64,000 bases of DNA from an uncultured Bacilli bacterium (GTDB taxonomy: Bacteria; Bacillota_I; Bacilli_A; ML615J-28; CAG-313). The stretch covers positions 19,343 to 83,342 of the forward strand of contig CAKPBI010000009.1 in NCBI GenBank assembly GCA_934140285.1, in the 5' to 3' direction. Position numbers and translations under genes: made by a program. Numbering within the stretch: the first letter of the stretch is position 1; every line of letters starts with the position of its first letter. A model generated the notes under the pieces. It was not told where the DNA came from. It searched no databases and worked only from the letters and a program-made list of their open reading frames with translations. Below are positions 7,505-14,928 of the stretch, piece by piece.

Positions 7505-10088
7505 TTTCCTCACCCCTAAGCATTTTTTGGAGCTCTTTGAGTCCTAACATATCAAATTCATCACCTTCAAGCTCGTCAATAAGGTCTGCAAATTCTCTCT
7601 CAGATTGTTCGATTTCACTCTCAACGTCAAGCATCGTTACGCTGTACTTCTTTGTAAGTGCGTTAATAGCACCCTCCAATGCACTTACGATGGAGTCGGG
7701 TAATACAGCGATACCATCACAAAGCGGAGCTATCCACTTTAACCTAAGCATTTCTTTAGCTTGTTCGTCCGTTAATGCTTCAATGGCTTTCTTTGTCGTT
7801 GCTTGCAGTTCTACAGTTAAAGTCTTAATGTCCTTTTTAATCGCTTTTTCTTCTTCAACCAGTTTTGCAACCTTAATGATTCTAGTTTCAAAAGAATCTG
7901 GAGCATAAGACCTTGCATATTTAGAATATTCTTTTGCTTTCTTCGCTACGGCAGCAGGAACAAAGCCATCGTTTTCTTCCGTGAACAAGTCTTTATATTC
8001 TTCTTTTTCATCTTCGGAAATGCTATCAAGAATTTCTTCATATTCGGAAGTAATTTCAGCAAGACGAGCTTCTTTTCCTTTAATAACATCTGTTTCGGAT
8101 TTAAACAAAGAGGATTGAATAATCTCGAAAGGAATGATATGACCAATCCAACCATCTTGAACCTCGATGTCTTTACCTTTTTCTTTCTTCAAAATCATCT
8201 TCGGGTCAGTTTTCTTAGTCGCATCAAAACCTTCGGTCTGTATCATTTCCAAATCTTGTGCGATAGTAACCCAAGCATTATGAAGTAATTGATAAGCAGT
8301 ATATCTATCAATCAACGGAATATTTGCTAGACGCTCAAAAATGTTATCAGCGATTTCATTCTCTTGCATAGATACGGCTATCGTAGAAGCGCTCTCAATA
8401 AGAGTAGTATTTAAATAATCTGCAAAATCAGCAAATACAGAACGATACTTTTCAACAAATGCAACCACATCAGCATTTTCCGAAATTGTTTTGTTTATAT
8501 CTTCTGTTGCAACAGTAGAATAAGGTGTTTCACTTGCAGTGAATAACTGACTTTTAAGGGTCGGAAATGCAGTCCAATAATCATTTAATTCATCAATTTC
8601 TGTTTGCGGAATACCCCCAAAAACAGAAGCATAAATATCCCAAGACTCACCTTTTTCAGAAGAGTCAACGTACCGAGGAATGTTAAGGTTGTAGCCATTT
8701 TCACGAATTGTTTGTTTAGAAACAACTCTTGCGAACTTAGGAACGTCTTTTCTTGCGATAACAGTATCGACAATTCTCTTAATGTCAGAAGCACGAAGTT
8801 GGTTGTTTTTTCCTACCTTTTCAAATCCCTTAGAAGCATCAATAATCAATACGTCACTATTATCACGATTTTGTTTCAGCACCATAATGATTGTTGAAAT
8901 ACCTGTACCAAAGAAAATTTTTGCAGGAAGTCCAATAATGGCATCAATATGATTTTCTTCAATAAGGTTGGTTCTAATCTTTTCTTCTTCGCCACCTCTA
9001 AATAGCACACCGTGAGGCAGAACGATAGTCATTATACCATCGGGCTTAATGTGATAAAGGTCGTGAAGCAAGAAGGCATAGTCAGCCTTAGTCTTAGGAG
9101 CTAAACCGAAACGCTTATAACGAGGGTCAGAGTCCTTATCTGTCGGGTCCCACGCCTGAGAATATGGAGGATTGGAAACAACAGCATCAACATACAACGG
9201 GTCGTAAGTCATTTGAGGGTCGGACTCGTCAAAGTAAGGCCAATCTTCTTCCAAAGTATCGCCGTTTCTAGTACAAATATTATCAGGAAGAATACCTCTC
9301 ATAATCAAATTCATACGAGTAAGGTTATAAGTATTTTCTTTCAATTCCTGAGCATAATATTTGATATTATTTTTATTTGCCATTCTTTTAGAAACAGAAT
9401 GACCTATATTAATGAGTAACGAACCTGAACCGCTTGTTGGATCGTAAATTTCTATCCTATCTCTTCCTTTTAAGTGTTCTGCAACGATTTCAGACATTAA
9501 AAGTGAAACTTCGTGAGGAGTATAGAACTCACCTGCTTTTTTACCCGCATTAGCAGCAAAGTTTGAAATTAAATATTCATAGATAAAACCAAGAACATCA
9601 TATCCTTGTTTAGCATCCATAGGAATAACCCGAATAAGCTGAATAAGGTCACTAATAGCCTTCGTTCTTGCTCCATCACTTTCTCCAAGTTTAGAAAGCC
9701 CAGTCTCTAATGTATTGAATATCTTATCAAACACTTTTTTGTGGGTAGGTTTAATCAGACGAGTAAAGGCAGAAAGTGCATCGGTAACGTTTTGCACCTT
9801 AAAATCGCTACCAATTTCAAGCCAAGTAGAAAATAAATTATCGTAGGAAATAAAATAACCATTTTTATCTTGACAATGATGCAAAAGTTCTTCGTCTTCC
9901 TCCATTAGACAATCCTTTAAATCGTCTTTAGTCCAGCCTTCGTTGATTAACATTTCAAGTTCCTTGTCAGATAAAAATTTGTAGAAAATAAAACCTAAAA
10001 TGTAATCTTTATATTCATTTGCCTCAATCTTGGAACGCATTTTATTAGCGGCTTCCCAAATTTTAGATGCTAATTGTTGCTTATTCAT
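7491..10088 (-). CDS. hsdM: Type I R-M DNA adenine methyltransferase (M subunit), long form
   Basis: HsdM transfers methyl from S-adenosylmethionine to adenine N6 and forms the core methylase with HsdS. The N-terminal helical HsdM domain is followed by GEFYTPHEVSLLM, the SAM motif DPTSGSGSLL (about 217-226) and the catalytic motif SNPPYSQ (about 305). At 865 residues it is far longer than classical HsdM (about 500). The extra C-terminal ~350 residues are charged and helical, with Glu/Lys-rich coiled-coil-like stretches, and may help bind DNA or HsdS. GGAGG lies nine bases before ATG 10088. It overlaps the XRE gene by 8 bp and hsdS by 14 bp, so translation is probably coupled. Confidence 0.95.
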   Translation of the reverse strand: MNKQQLASKIWEAANKMRSKIEANEYKDYILGFIFYKFLSDKELEMLINEGWTKDDLKDCLMEEDEELLHHCQDKNGYFISYDNLFSTWLEIGSDFKVQNVTDALSAFTRLIKPTHKKVFDKIFNTLETGLSKLGESDGARTKAISDLIQLIRVIPMDAKQGYDVLGFIYEYLISNFAANAGKKAGEFYTPHEVSLLMSEIVAEHLKGRDRIEIYDPTSGSGSLLINIGHSVSKRMANKNNIKYYAQELKENTYNLTRMNLIMRGILPDNICTRNGDTLEEDWPYFDESDPQMTYDPLYVDAVVSNPPYSQAWDPTDKDSDPRYKRFGLAPKTKADYAFLLHDLYHIKPDGIMTIVLPHGVLFRGGEEEKIRTNLIEENHIDAIIGLPAKIFFGTGISTIIMVLKQNRDNSDVLIIDASKGFEKVGKNNQLRASDIKRIVDTVIARKDVPKFARVVSKQTIRENGYNLNIPRYVDSSEKGESWDIYASVFGGIPQTEIDELNDYWTAFPTLKSQLFTASETPYSTVATEDINKTISENADVVAFVEKYRSVFADFADYLNTTLIESASTIAVSMQENEIADNIFERLANIPLIDRYTAYQLLHNAWVTIAQDLEMIQTEGFDATKKTDPKMILKKEKGKDIEVQDGWIGHIIPFEIIQSSLFKSETDVIKGKEARLAEITSEYEEILDSISEDEKEEYKDLFTEENDGFVPAAVAKKAKEYSKYARSYAPDSFETRIIKVAKLVEEEKAIKKDIKTLTVELQATTKKAIEALTDEQAKEMLRLKWIAPLCDGIAVLPDSIVSALEGAINALTKKYSVTMLDVESEIEQSEREFADLIDELEGDEFDMLGLKELQKMLRGEENDRK

Positions 10089-10290
10089 AATCTATAACCT
10101 CCATACTAATGTTGTTTTCTTTACAAAGTATTTCAATTTTCTTTTTCACTACTTTAGTTGGTGCATATTTACCATTCTCCCATCTATTAACCGAAGTAAA
10201 AGAGACTCCTAGAATCTCAGCTAGTGCTGATTGTGATAAGTCTAATATTGCTCTTAATTTGATTATAGTTGCAGGATAATCTATTTTCAT
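10081..10290 (-). CDS. XRE-family helix-turn-helix regulator of the R-M operon
   Basis: This 69-residue protein is a single Cro/C1-type HTH: LDLSQSALAEILGVSFTSV supplies helices 2 and 3 and NRWENGKYAPT closes the domain. The start at 10290 follows AAGGAGG at seven bases; a longer ATG at 10308 would overlap that site. It is the first gene of the R-M operon and overlaps hsdM by 8 bp. Small XRE proteins ahead of R-M genes often act as controller (C) proteins that delay or limit expression. That role is inferred from position. Confidence 0.88.
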   Translation of the reverse strand: MKIDYPATIIKLRAILDLSQSALAEILGVSFTSVNRWENGKYAPTKVVKKKIEILCKENNISMEVIDYE

Positions 10291-10328
10291 ACTTGTTCCT
10301 CCTTGCAAAATATTAAATGATATTAAAA

Positions 10329-10357
10329 ATTATAGCACTTTTTTGAGAAAATTACAA
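10329..10357 (-). promoter_or_regulatory. promoter of the Type I R-M operon
   Basis: On the minus strand TTGTAA (10352-10357) and TATAAT (10329-10334) are spaced 17 bp. It lies about 40 bp before the XRE start codon. Confidence 0.65.
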
Positions 10358-10429
10358 ACAAATTGCGGAACAATGTCGAAACTAAAGCGATACTTTATAA
10401 AAATATAATTCGTTCCGTAGCAATATTTA

Positions 10430-10481
10430 AAAAGAAAAAGAGCCTCATAAAAATGCCGTTTGACACTTCTACAAGGCTCTG
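10430..10481 (-). terminator. terminator downstream of tRNA-Lys
   Basis: AGAGCCT (10439-10445) and AGGCTCT (10474-10480) pair. On the minus strand the stem is followed by UUUUUCUUU. It separates the tRNA-Lys transcript from the R-M operon. Confidence 0.65.
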
Positions 10482-10567
10482 AAACTTGGTGGCGGAAAGG
10501 ATAAATGTTCCTATCCGCAATGAAAAAAGGTCTGACACAATTCGTATCAAACCTATTGCTTCTTAAA

Positions 10568-10643
10568 TGGTACACCCTCAGGGACTCGAACCCTGGACCC
10601 ACTGATTAAGAGTCAGTTGCTCTACCAACTGAGCTAAGGGTGC
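10568..10643 (-). tRNA. tRNA-Lys (anticodon CTT)
   Basis: The minus strand reads GCACCCTTAGCTCAGTTGG, then an anticodon arm CTGA-CTCTTAA-TCAG with anticodon CTT, a T arm CAGGG-TTCGAGT-CCCTG, and an encoded CCA. The acceptor stem pairs over 7 bp with one G-U. The 76-nt length is normal. The R-M operon sits immediately downstream, a position often used by inserted islands, though I see no duplicated tRNA 3' end. Confidence 0.97.
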
Positions 10644-10658
10644 GTCAAAGACTCATAT

Positions 10659-10687
10659 ATTATATACTAAACCTCATGTTTTTGCAA
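10659..10687 (-). promoter_or_regulatory. promoter of tRNA-Lys
   Basis: On the minus strand TTGCAA (10682-10687) and TATAAT (10659-10664) are spaced exactly 17 bp. It ends 15 bp before the mature tRNA. Confidence 0.75.
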
Positions 10688-10729
10688 GAAGTTTGCATAG
10701 TTTGAGTTTTTGATTAGATTAAAATATTG

Positions 10730-11962
10730 TTATTCTTTATTTGGTTTAATCTTAAAGTATACAGGAAGTCCATGTTTCATTGGCATTAAGACATCACCTT
10801 CAATTAAAGGTAGTAAATAATCTAGGTATTCTTTGGTAATGTAGTTATGGTCTTCATTGATATATTTAAGTGGTACTTCTTTTATGTAGTTAGCTACATT
10901 ATTTAAGTTTACAGGGTAGTATTTAATGGTATATGGGTTATTGGATGTTCTTTCCATACATACCATGACTCCGGTTTTACCTTGGAGGGCCATTTTAATT
11001 CCTTCCATGCCACAGTTCATTGCTTCTTCAATGTCAACTTTTGATAAGAGGTGAGCAGCAGAGCGTTGTAGAATATTTAATTCAACGGATCTTACGGGAA
11101 GGTGAAGTTCTTTGTTGACGATTTCTGCAAGCACCATTCCAACTCCACCTAGTTGTAGGTGACCAAAGTCATCATTTTGGTTGTATAGTCTTTTTTGAAG
11201 GAAGTAAGTACCATTTTCATCTTTGATTCCTTCTGATACCGCAACTAATACTTTCTTCTTTTGATCATAGATGTTTTTAACATCTTTTAAGAATTTATCA
11301 AGATTAAAAGGAACTTCTGGTACATAAATTAAGTCTGGTCCCATTCCCATGTGTGAAGCAAGGGCAGCGGAGGCGGTCAACCAACCACTGTCTCTTCCCA
11401 TAATTTCAACAAAGGTTACTCTTCCGACTCTATAACATGAAGTATCTAAGTAGATTTCCGAAAGAGAAGTGGCGATAAAACGAGCAGCACTCGCAAAGCC
11501 TGGCGTATGGTCTATTAATACCATATCATTGTCAATCGTTTTGGGAATCCCAATGACTGTACATGGAAAGTTTTCTTTAATGAAGTATTTTGCAAGTTTA
11601 TTGCAAGTATCCATTGAGTCATTGCCACCAATATAGAAAAAGCTTTTAACATTATGTCTGATAAAGATTTCTTTAATTTTTTCATATACTTGATCATTTA
11701 GATCATTTGGCATTTTAAATCTTACTGAGCCTAAAGCAGCTGATGGAGTATGTTTTAATAGTTCTAGTTCTTCTTTTTTATATAAAGAAAAATCTAAAAA
11801 GTTTTCGTTTAAGATTCCTTCAATTCCGTTTATCGCCCCAAATACCCCATCATATTCATTTGATTTAAATGCTTCTTTAACTAAACCAAGTAAACTAGCA
11901 TTAATTACGGCAGTTGGACCACCTGACTGACCAACTAGACAAATTCCTTTATTTTTCATCAT
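10730..11962 (-). CDS. pfp: 6-phosphofructokinase, pyrophosphate-dependent type
   Basis: The enzyme phosphorylates fructose 6-phosphate to fructose 1,6-bisphosphate in the cytoplasmic glycolytic pathway. The phosphate-donor loop GQSGGPTAVINAS is at the N-terminus. GGNDSMDT (about 112) and PKTIDND (about 138-144) follow, then MGRDSGW. In this superfamily Lys in PKTIDND and a side chain larger than Gly at the GGND position go with PPi rather than ATP as donor, so PPi dependence is likely but inferred. The 410-residue length fits the PPi-type group. GAGGTG precedes tandem ATGs at 11962 and 11959. It appears to be monocistronic. Confidence 0.9.
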   Translation of the reverse strand: MMKNKGICLVGQSGGPTAVINASLLGLVKEAFKSNEYDGVFGAINGIEGILNENFLDFSLYKKEELELLKHTPSAALGSVRFKMPNDLNDQVYEKIKEIFIRHNVKSFFYIGGNDSMDTCNKLAKYFIKENFPCTVIGIPKTIDNDMVLIDHTPGFASAARFIATSLSEIYLDTSCYRVGRVTFVEIMGRDSGWLTASAALASHMGMGPDLIYVPEVPFNLDKFLKDVKNIYDQKKKVLVAVSEGIKDENGTYFLQKRLYNQNDDFGHLQLGGVGMVLAEIVNKELHLPVRSVELNILQRSAAHLLSKVDIEEAMNCGMEGIKMALQGKTGVMVCMERTSNNPYTIKYYPVNLNNVANYIKEVPLKYINEDHNYITKEYLDYLLPLIEGDVLMPMKHGLPVYFKIKPNKE

Positions 11963-12112
11963 GTCACCTCATAAAATACTCTTAAATTATAACATATGAA
12001 GAAATATATTAACGTTAATTTACTAAATAAAACGTTCTCAGTAATTTTTATTTTTGTTGTTTTATTATAATATAAGGAAAGAGTCTTGAAAATAAAGAAA
12101 ATTTAAACATCT

Positions 12113-12158
12113 AAAAAGGAGTTTTTAAAACCATCGTTTTAAAAGCTCCTCATTTTTT
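12113..12158 (-). terminator. intrinsic terminator of the C39-like lipoprotein gene
   Basis: AGGAGCTTTTAAAAC and GTTTTAAAAACTCCT pair around GATG on the minus strand and are followed by UUUUU. The structure is nearly symmetric and could also work on the plus strand. Confidence 0.75.
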
Positions 12159-12165
12159 TCTTTTA

Positions 12166-14502
12166 TTATTCTATTACATAACTTACATTACGCCATGTAT
12201 TTTTAATTACAGTATAACTATATTCACAATAAACATTTGGAACATTAGGGTCATTACATAAGATGTATAAAGTACCATCAATGTATTTATAACCAATACC
12301 AACAATTAAGTGACCATTTGTATAGTAACTCTTCTCACTTGATGTCATTTGGCCTTTAACACTTAAGCCCACAGGACCCACGTTTGCGAGATGATACATT
12401 AATTCTTCAATTGAATACATTCTCGCAACATATGATGTATAACCAAAGGAACTCATTAAAACCGTGTTGTAAACCCAGTTTCCATAAATTCCCGTATTAT
12501 TTTCTTTTACTTTCCCCGCAATATAGCGATGTTCATACTGATCATATTGGGAGAAGTTTTCACCCTTATATTTAAGTAACATTGTTGATGTAGTTGCACT
12601 ACAAATGATGTTACCAATAGTTGGTACCACATTTTGATTTAGGCGGGGAACATCATAGATGACTTCTTTTGGAAGGTTGGTGATGTCAACAGGATATGCG
12701 TATGAAGTATTCTTTAAAGCAAATGATACAAGGGTAAGTTTAGGTGATGCATCACCTGAAGTACTTCTTCTTAAGATTACCTTAAACATTACCGCATTAC
12801 CATTTCCGCCAATGGTTGAGACTTCATCTTCATCAAGGCGGATTAAGTTTTTCTTTTGGTCGTAACAAGCATTATTTAAACCAAAGCCCCAAGGATGGTA
12901 GGTGATGTAATCACTCCATACACTATTTACTTTAACTTTTACCATTAGTTCAACAGTCGCGGTTGTACTTGAGGTTGCAGCCCAAGATGCAACAAGACCA
13001 CTAAAATCGATGGTTTCAATTTCTTTAGATTCATAGTATCCTTCAACCATGCCATCTTTTAAGACTAAGCGATCTTCTTTTACTTCTACATTATTCATGT
13101 TTTCTGTTTCATATTCTTTCGCATACATTAGTCTTTGGTGTGGCTTACCCTTGGTAATGTCAGGGCGAGCCGGAATTTTAATTATATAGTTTTCCATTTT
13201 GGTTGCTCCTCCTAAGGTGAAAGTCCCTGTTAGAGTTACGGTTTGGTCAATATCTCTTAAAGTAATTTCACCATTATTTGTCATGATTGATTCATCACTT
13301 GATGTCCATTCAACATAAACATCATATTCAATATATGCTGGAAGCTCAATATTAGTACTAACAATCGTTGGCATTTCCAGTAATTTAATAGCTAAATCGA
13401 TTAATTCACTATCCGTATATCTTAAAATCTTAATTTCATATTGTTTAGTTTTGGTAGTTCCAAGATATGAGAAAGTCGCGGTTAGTTTTCCTTTACCATC
13501 ACGATCTTTTCTTGTGATGATTCCTTCATTTGTAATGATACTTGGGGTATTACTCTTCCATGTAATTGTAACATTGTTGATTTCTAAAGGAAGGGTAAGA
13601 TTTGTAGATGTTTCTTCTGGTAAAACTAAAGCATTGATTGCTTCATCTAAATACATTTCATTAGTTTTTTTCGGAATCATAACTTTATGTTCTTCTTCAT
13701 AAATGGTTGTACCTAGATGATAGTAAGATACTTTTATTGTAAGGCTTGTATCTTCATCTTGATAATTGATGGAACCATCTTCATTAATCAATGTATCAGG
13801 AGTATAACTATAAGTTATATTGATATCATATGAAGTAGATGGAAGTTCATTAAACTTTAAGCTTTCTAGTTTTGTTTTTACTTCTTCTTTTAAAAGATTT
13901 AAATAATCATAAATTTCTAGTTTTTCGACTTTAAAGGTTAAGTGTTTTTGGATAACATTAACACCATCAGTAAAGATACCTAAAACATCTAATGTTTGGT
14001 CGGTACTTGTTTTAGTTACTGTTAATTCGCCATTTGGTAGTTCTTCACCATTTAGGTACCAAGTAACATTAAGATTACCAAAATCTTGAGGTAGTTTTAA
14101 GTTTTGGTTAATTACTTCAGGAAGATTAGCGTTTGTTAAAACTTGGTTAATTAGTTTTTCATAGTGTTTAGAAAAAGAATTAACGGTAACTTTATATTCT
14201 TTAATCTTTGTTTCTTGGTTATAAGAAAGTTGAGCAGTAAGGGTTACTTCCACATCATTTTTTCCAAAGGTTACTTTACCATCATTAGTAATAGCTGATG
14301 GATAAGATGAAGTCCAAGTGATAGTTACGCCATTAGAAAGGGTTATGGGTAAAGTAATGTTATCATCAACAATACTTGGAATTTCAATTAAATTTTCACT
14401 TTCTTGAAATATTTTTTCAAAATTTGCTTTATTTTGGTTACATCCTGAATATAATAGGGTGATTAATAAAGTAATAATTATTAGTAAAGATCTTTTTTTC
14501 AT
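12166..14502 (-). CDS. lipoprotein with atypical bacterial Ig-like repeats and a C39-like papain-fold domain
   Basis: A lysine-rich signal peptide ends in the lipobox LLYSGC, so the protein should be anchored outside the membrane. The middle holds about five repeats of ~75 residues with the pattern ITWxSSxPSxITNxGxIT, typical of atrophied bacterial Ig domains that act as spacers or adhesive modules. The last ~200 residues look like a C39-like cysteine peptidase: IGNIICSATTSTMLLKY supplies the Cys (about 632), NGHLIVGIGY the His (about 730), and NDPNV the third residue. Start 14502 has GGAGAAAAG upstream; the frame extends further to 14535 without support. The 778-residue protein has its own terminator. 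The substrate is unknown. It could be an extracellular protease, or a peptidase-fold binding domain if the triad is imperfect. Confidence 0.82.
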   Translation of the reverse strand: MKKRSLLIIITLLITLLYSGCNQNKANFEKIFQESENLIEIPSIVDDNITLPITLSNGVTITWTSSYPSAITNDGKVTFGKNDVEVTLTAQLSYNQETKIKEYKVTVNSFSKHYEKLINQVLTNANLPEVINQNLKLPQDFGNLNVTWYLNGEELPNGELTVTKTSTDQTLDVLGIFTDGVNVIQKHLTFKVEKLEIYDYLNLLKEEVKTKLESLKFNELPSTSYDINITYSYTPDTLINEDGSINYQDEDTSLTIKVSYYHLGTTIYEEEHKVMIPKKTNEMYLDEAINALVLPEETSTNLTLPLEINNVTITWKSNTPSIITNEGIITRKDRDGKGKLTATFSYLGTTKTKQYEIKILRYTDSELIDLAIKLLEMPTIVSTNIELPAYIEYDVYVEWTSSDESIMTNNGEITLRDIDQTVTLTGTFTLGGATKMENYIIKIPARPDITKGKPHQRLMYAKEYETENMNNVEVKEDRLVLKDGMVEGYYESKEIETIDFSGLVASWAATSSTTATVELMVKVKVNSVWSDYITYHPWGFGLNNACYDQKKNLIRLDEDEVSTIGGNGNAVMFKVILRRSTSGDASPKLTLVSFALKNTSYAYPVDITNLPKEVIYDVPRLNQNVVPTIGNIICSATTSTMLLKYKGENFSQYDQYEHRYIAGKVKENNTGIYGNWVYNTVLMSSFGYTSYVARMYSIEELMYHLANVGPVGLSVKGQMTSSEKSYYTNGHLIVGIGYKYIDGTLYILCNDPNVPNVYCEYSYTVIKNTWRNVSYVIE

Positions 14503-14606
14503 ACTTTTCTCCATTTCTTTATAATATATTATCATAGAAATGATATTTTTGCAAGAAGATAGCGAAATTCTATTTTGGTAAATTGTGAATTATAATTACA
14601 TTTTAC

Positions 14607-14635
14607 TTGACTGAATATACAAAATAATGTATAAT
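14607..14635 (+). promoter_or_regulatory. promoter of tRNA-Cys
   Basis: TTGACT (14607-14612) and TATAAT (14630-14635) are spaced 17 bp and end 13 bp before tRNA-Cys. No terminator was seen between the tRNA and the riboswitch, so this promoter may also serve the ATPase leader. Confidence 0.8.
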
Positions 14636-14648
14636 ATTGAGGTCTAAT

Positions 14649-14722
14649 GGCTCTGTAGCCAAGCGGTAAGGCGTGGGTCTGCAACACCCTGATCGCCGGT
14701 TCAAATCCGGCCGGAGCCTCCA
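14649..14722 (+). tRNA. tRNA-Cys (anticodon GCA)
   Basis: The acceptor GGCTCTG pairs with CGGAGCC. The anticodon arm GGGT-CTGCAAC-ACCC carries GCA. The T arm is GCCGG-TTCAAAT-CCGGC, and CCA is encoded. The length is 74 nt. Confidence 0.97.
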
Positions 14723-14740
14723 TTATTCAAACTATTATTC

Positions 14741-14912
14741 GTACCACTATTTATTGCATGAAAGTAACTAGTGGTAAGTACTCTTAAGGGGAGTAGCACA
14801 AGATTTAATCTTGACTTAGTTTCGTCATCTCGATTTTTAATCCGGAACTAAGATTCATAATAAATGAAATGCAAGACCTTATTCTACTAGTTAGAATAAG
14901 GTTTATTTTTTG
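14741..14912 (+). ncRNA. yybP-ykoY manganese riboswitch with expression-platform terminator
   Basis: The hallmark CTTAAGGGGAGTAGC is present at 14783-14797. A hairpin ACAAGATTTAATCTTG follows, then the stem ACTTAGTTTCG/CCGGAACTAAG containing the conserved CCGG. TTGCAT (14753) can pair with ATGCAA (14869) to close the aptamer. Directly after it, ACCTTATTCTA/TAGAATAAGGT forms an intrinsic terminator ending in a T-run near 14912. This is the yybP-ykoY family, which binds Mn2+ and usually turns on Mn exporters. It precedes a P-type ATPase, a known target type. The terminator shows that the ATPase does not begin at the upstream ATG at 14869. Confidence 0.85.
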
Positions 14913-14928
14913 TTTTTGGGAGGTAAAA

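Noticed and set aside
10330..10602. 90-codon minus-strand frame
   Set aside because: It overlaps the tRNA-Lys 3' end, its terminator and the R-M promoter, and has no ribosome binding site.
3125..10643. R-M operon as an integrase-mediated island at tRNA-Lys
   Set aside because: No integrase gene and no duplicated tRNA 3' end were found, so only proximity to the tRNA can be stated.
14532..14723. 63-codon minus-strand frame
   Set aside because: It is antisense to tRNA-Cys and its promoter; the translated tRNA pattern (GFEPAIRVLQTHALPLGYRA) is a known artefact.
14869..14928. N-terminal extension of the P-type ATPase
   Set aside because: It runs through the riboswitch terminator hairpin and lacks a ribosome binding site; the ATG at 14929 follows GGGAGG.
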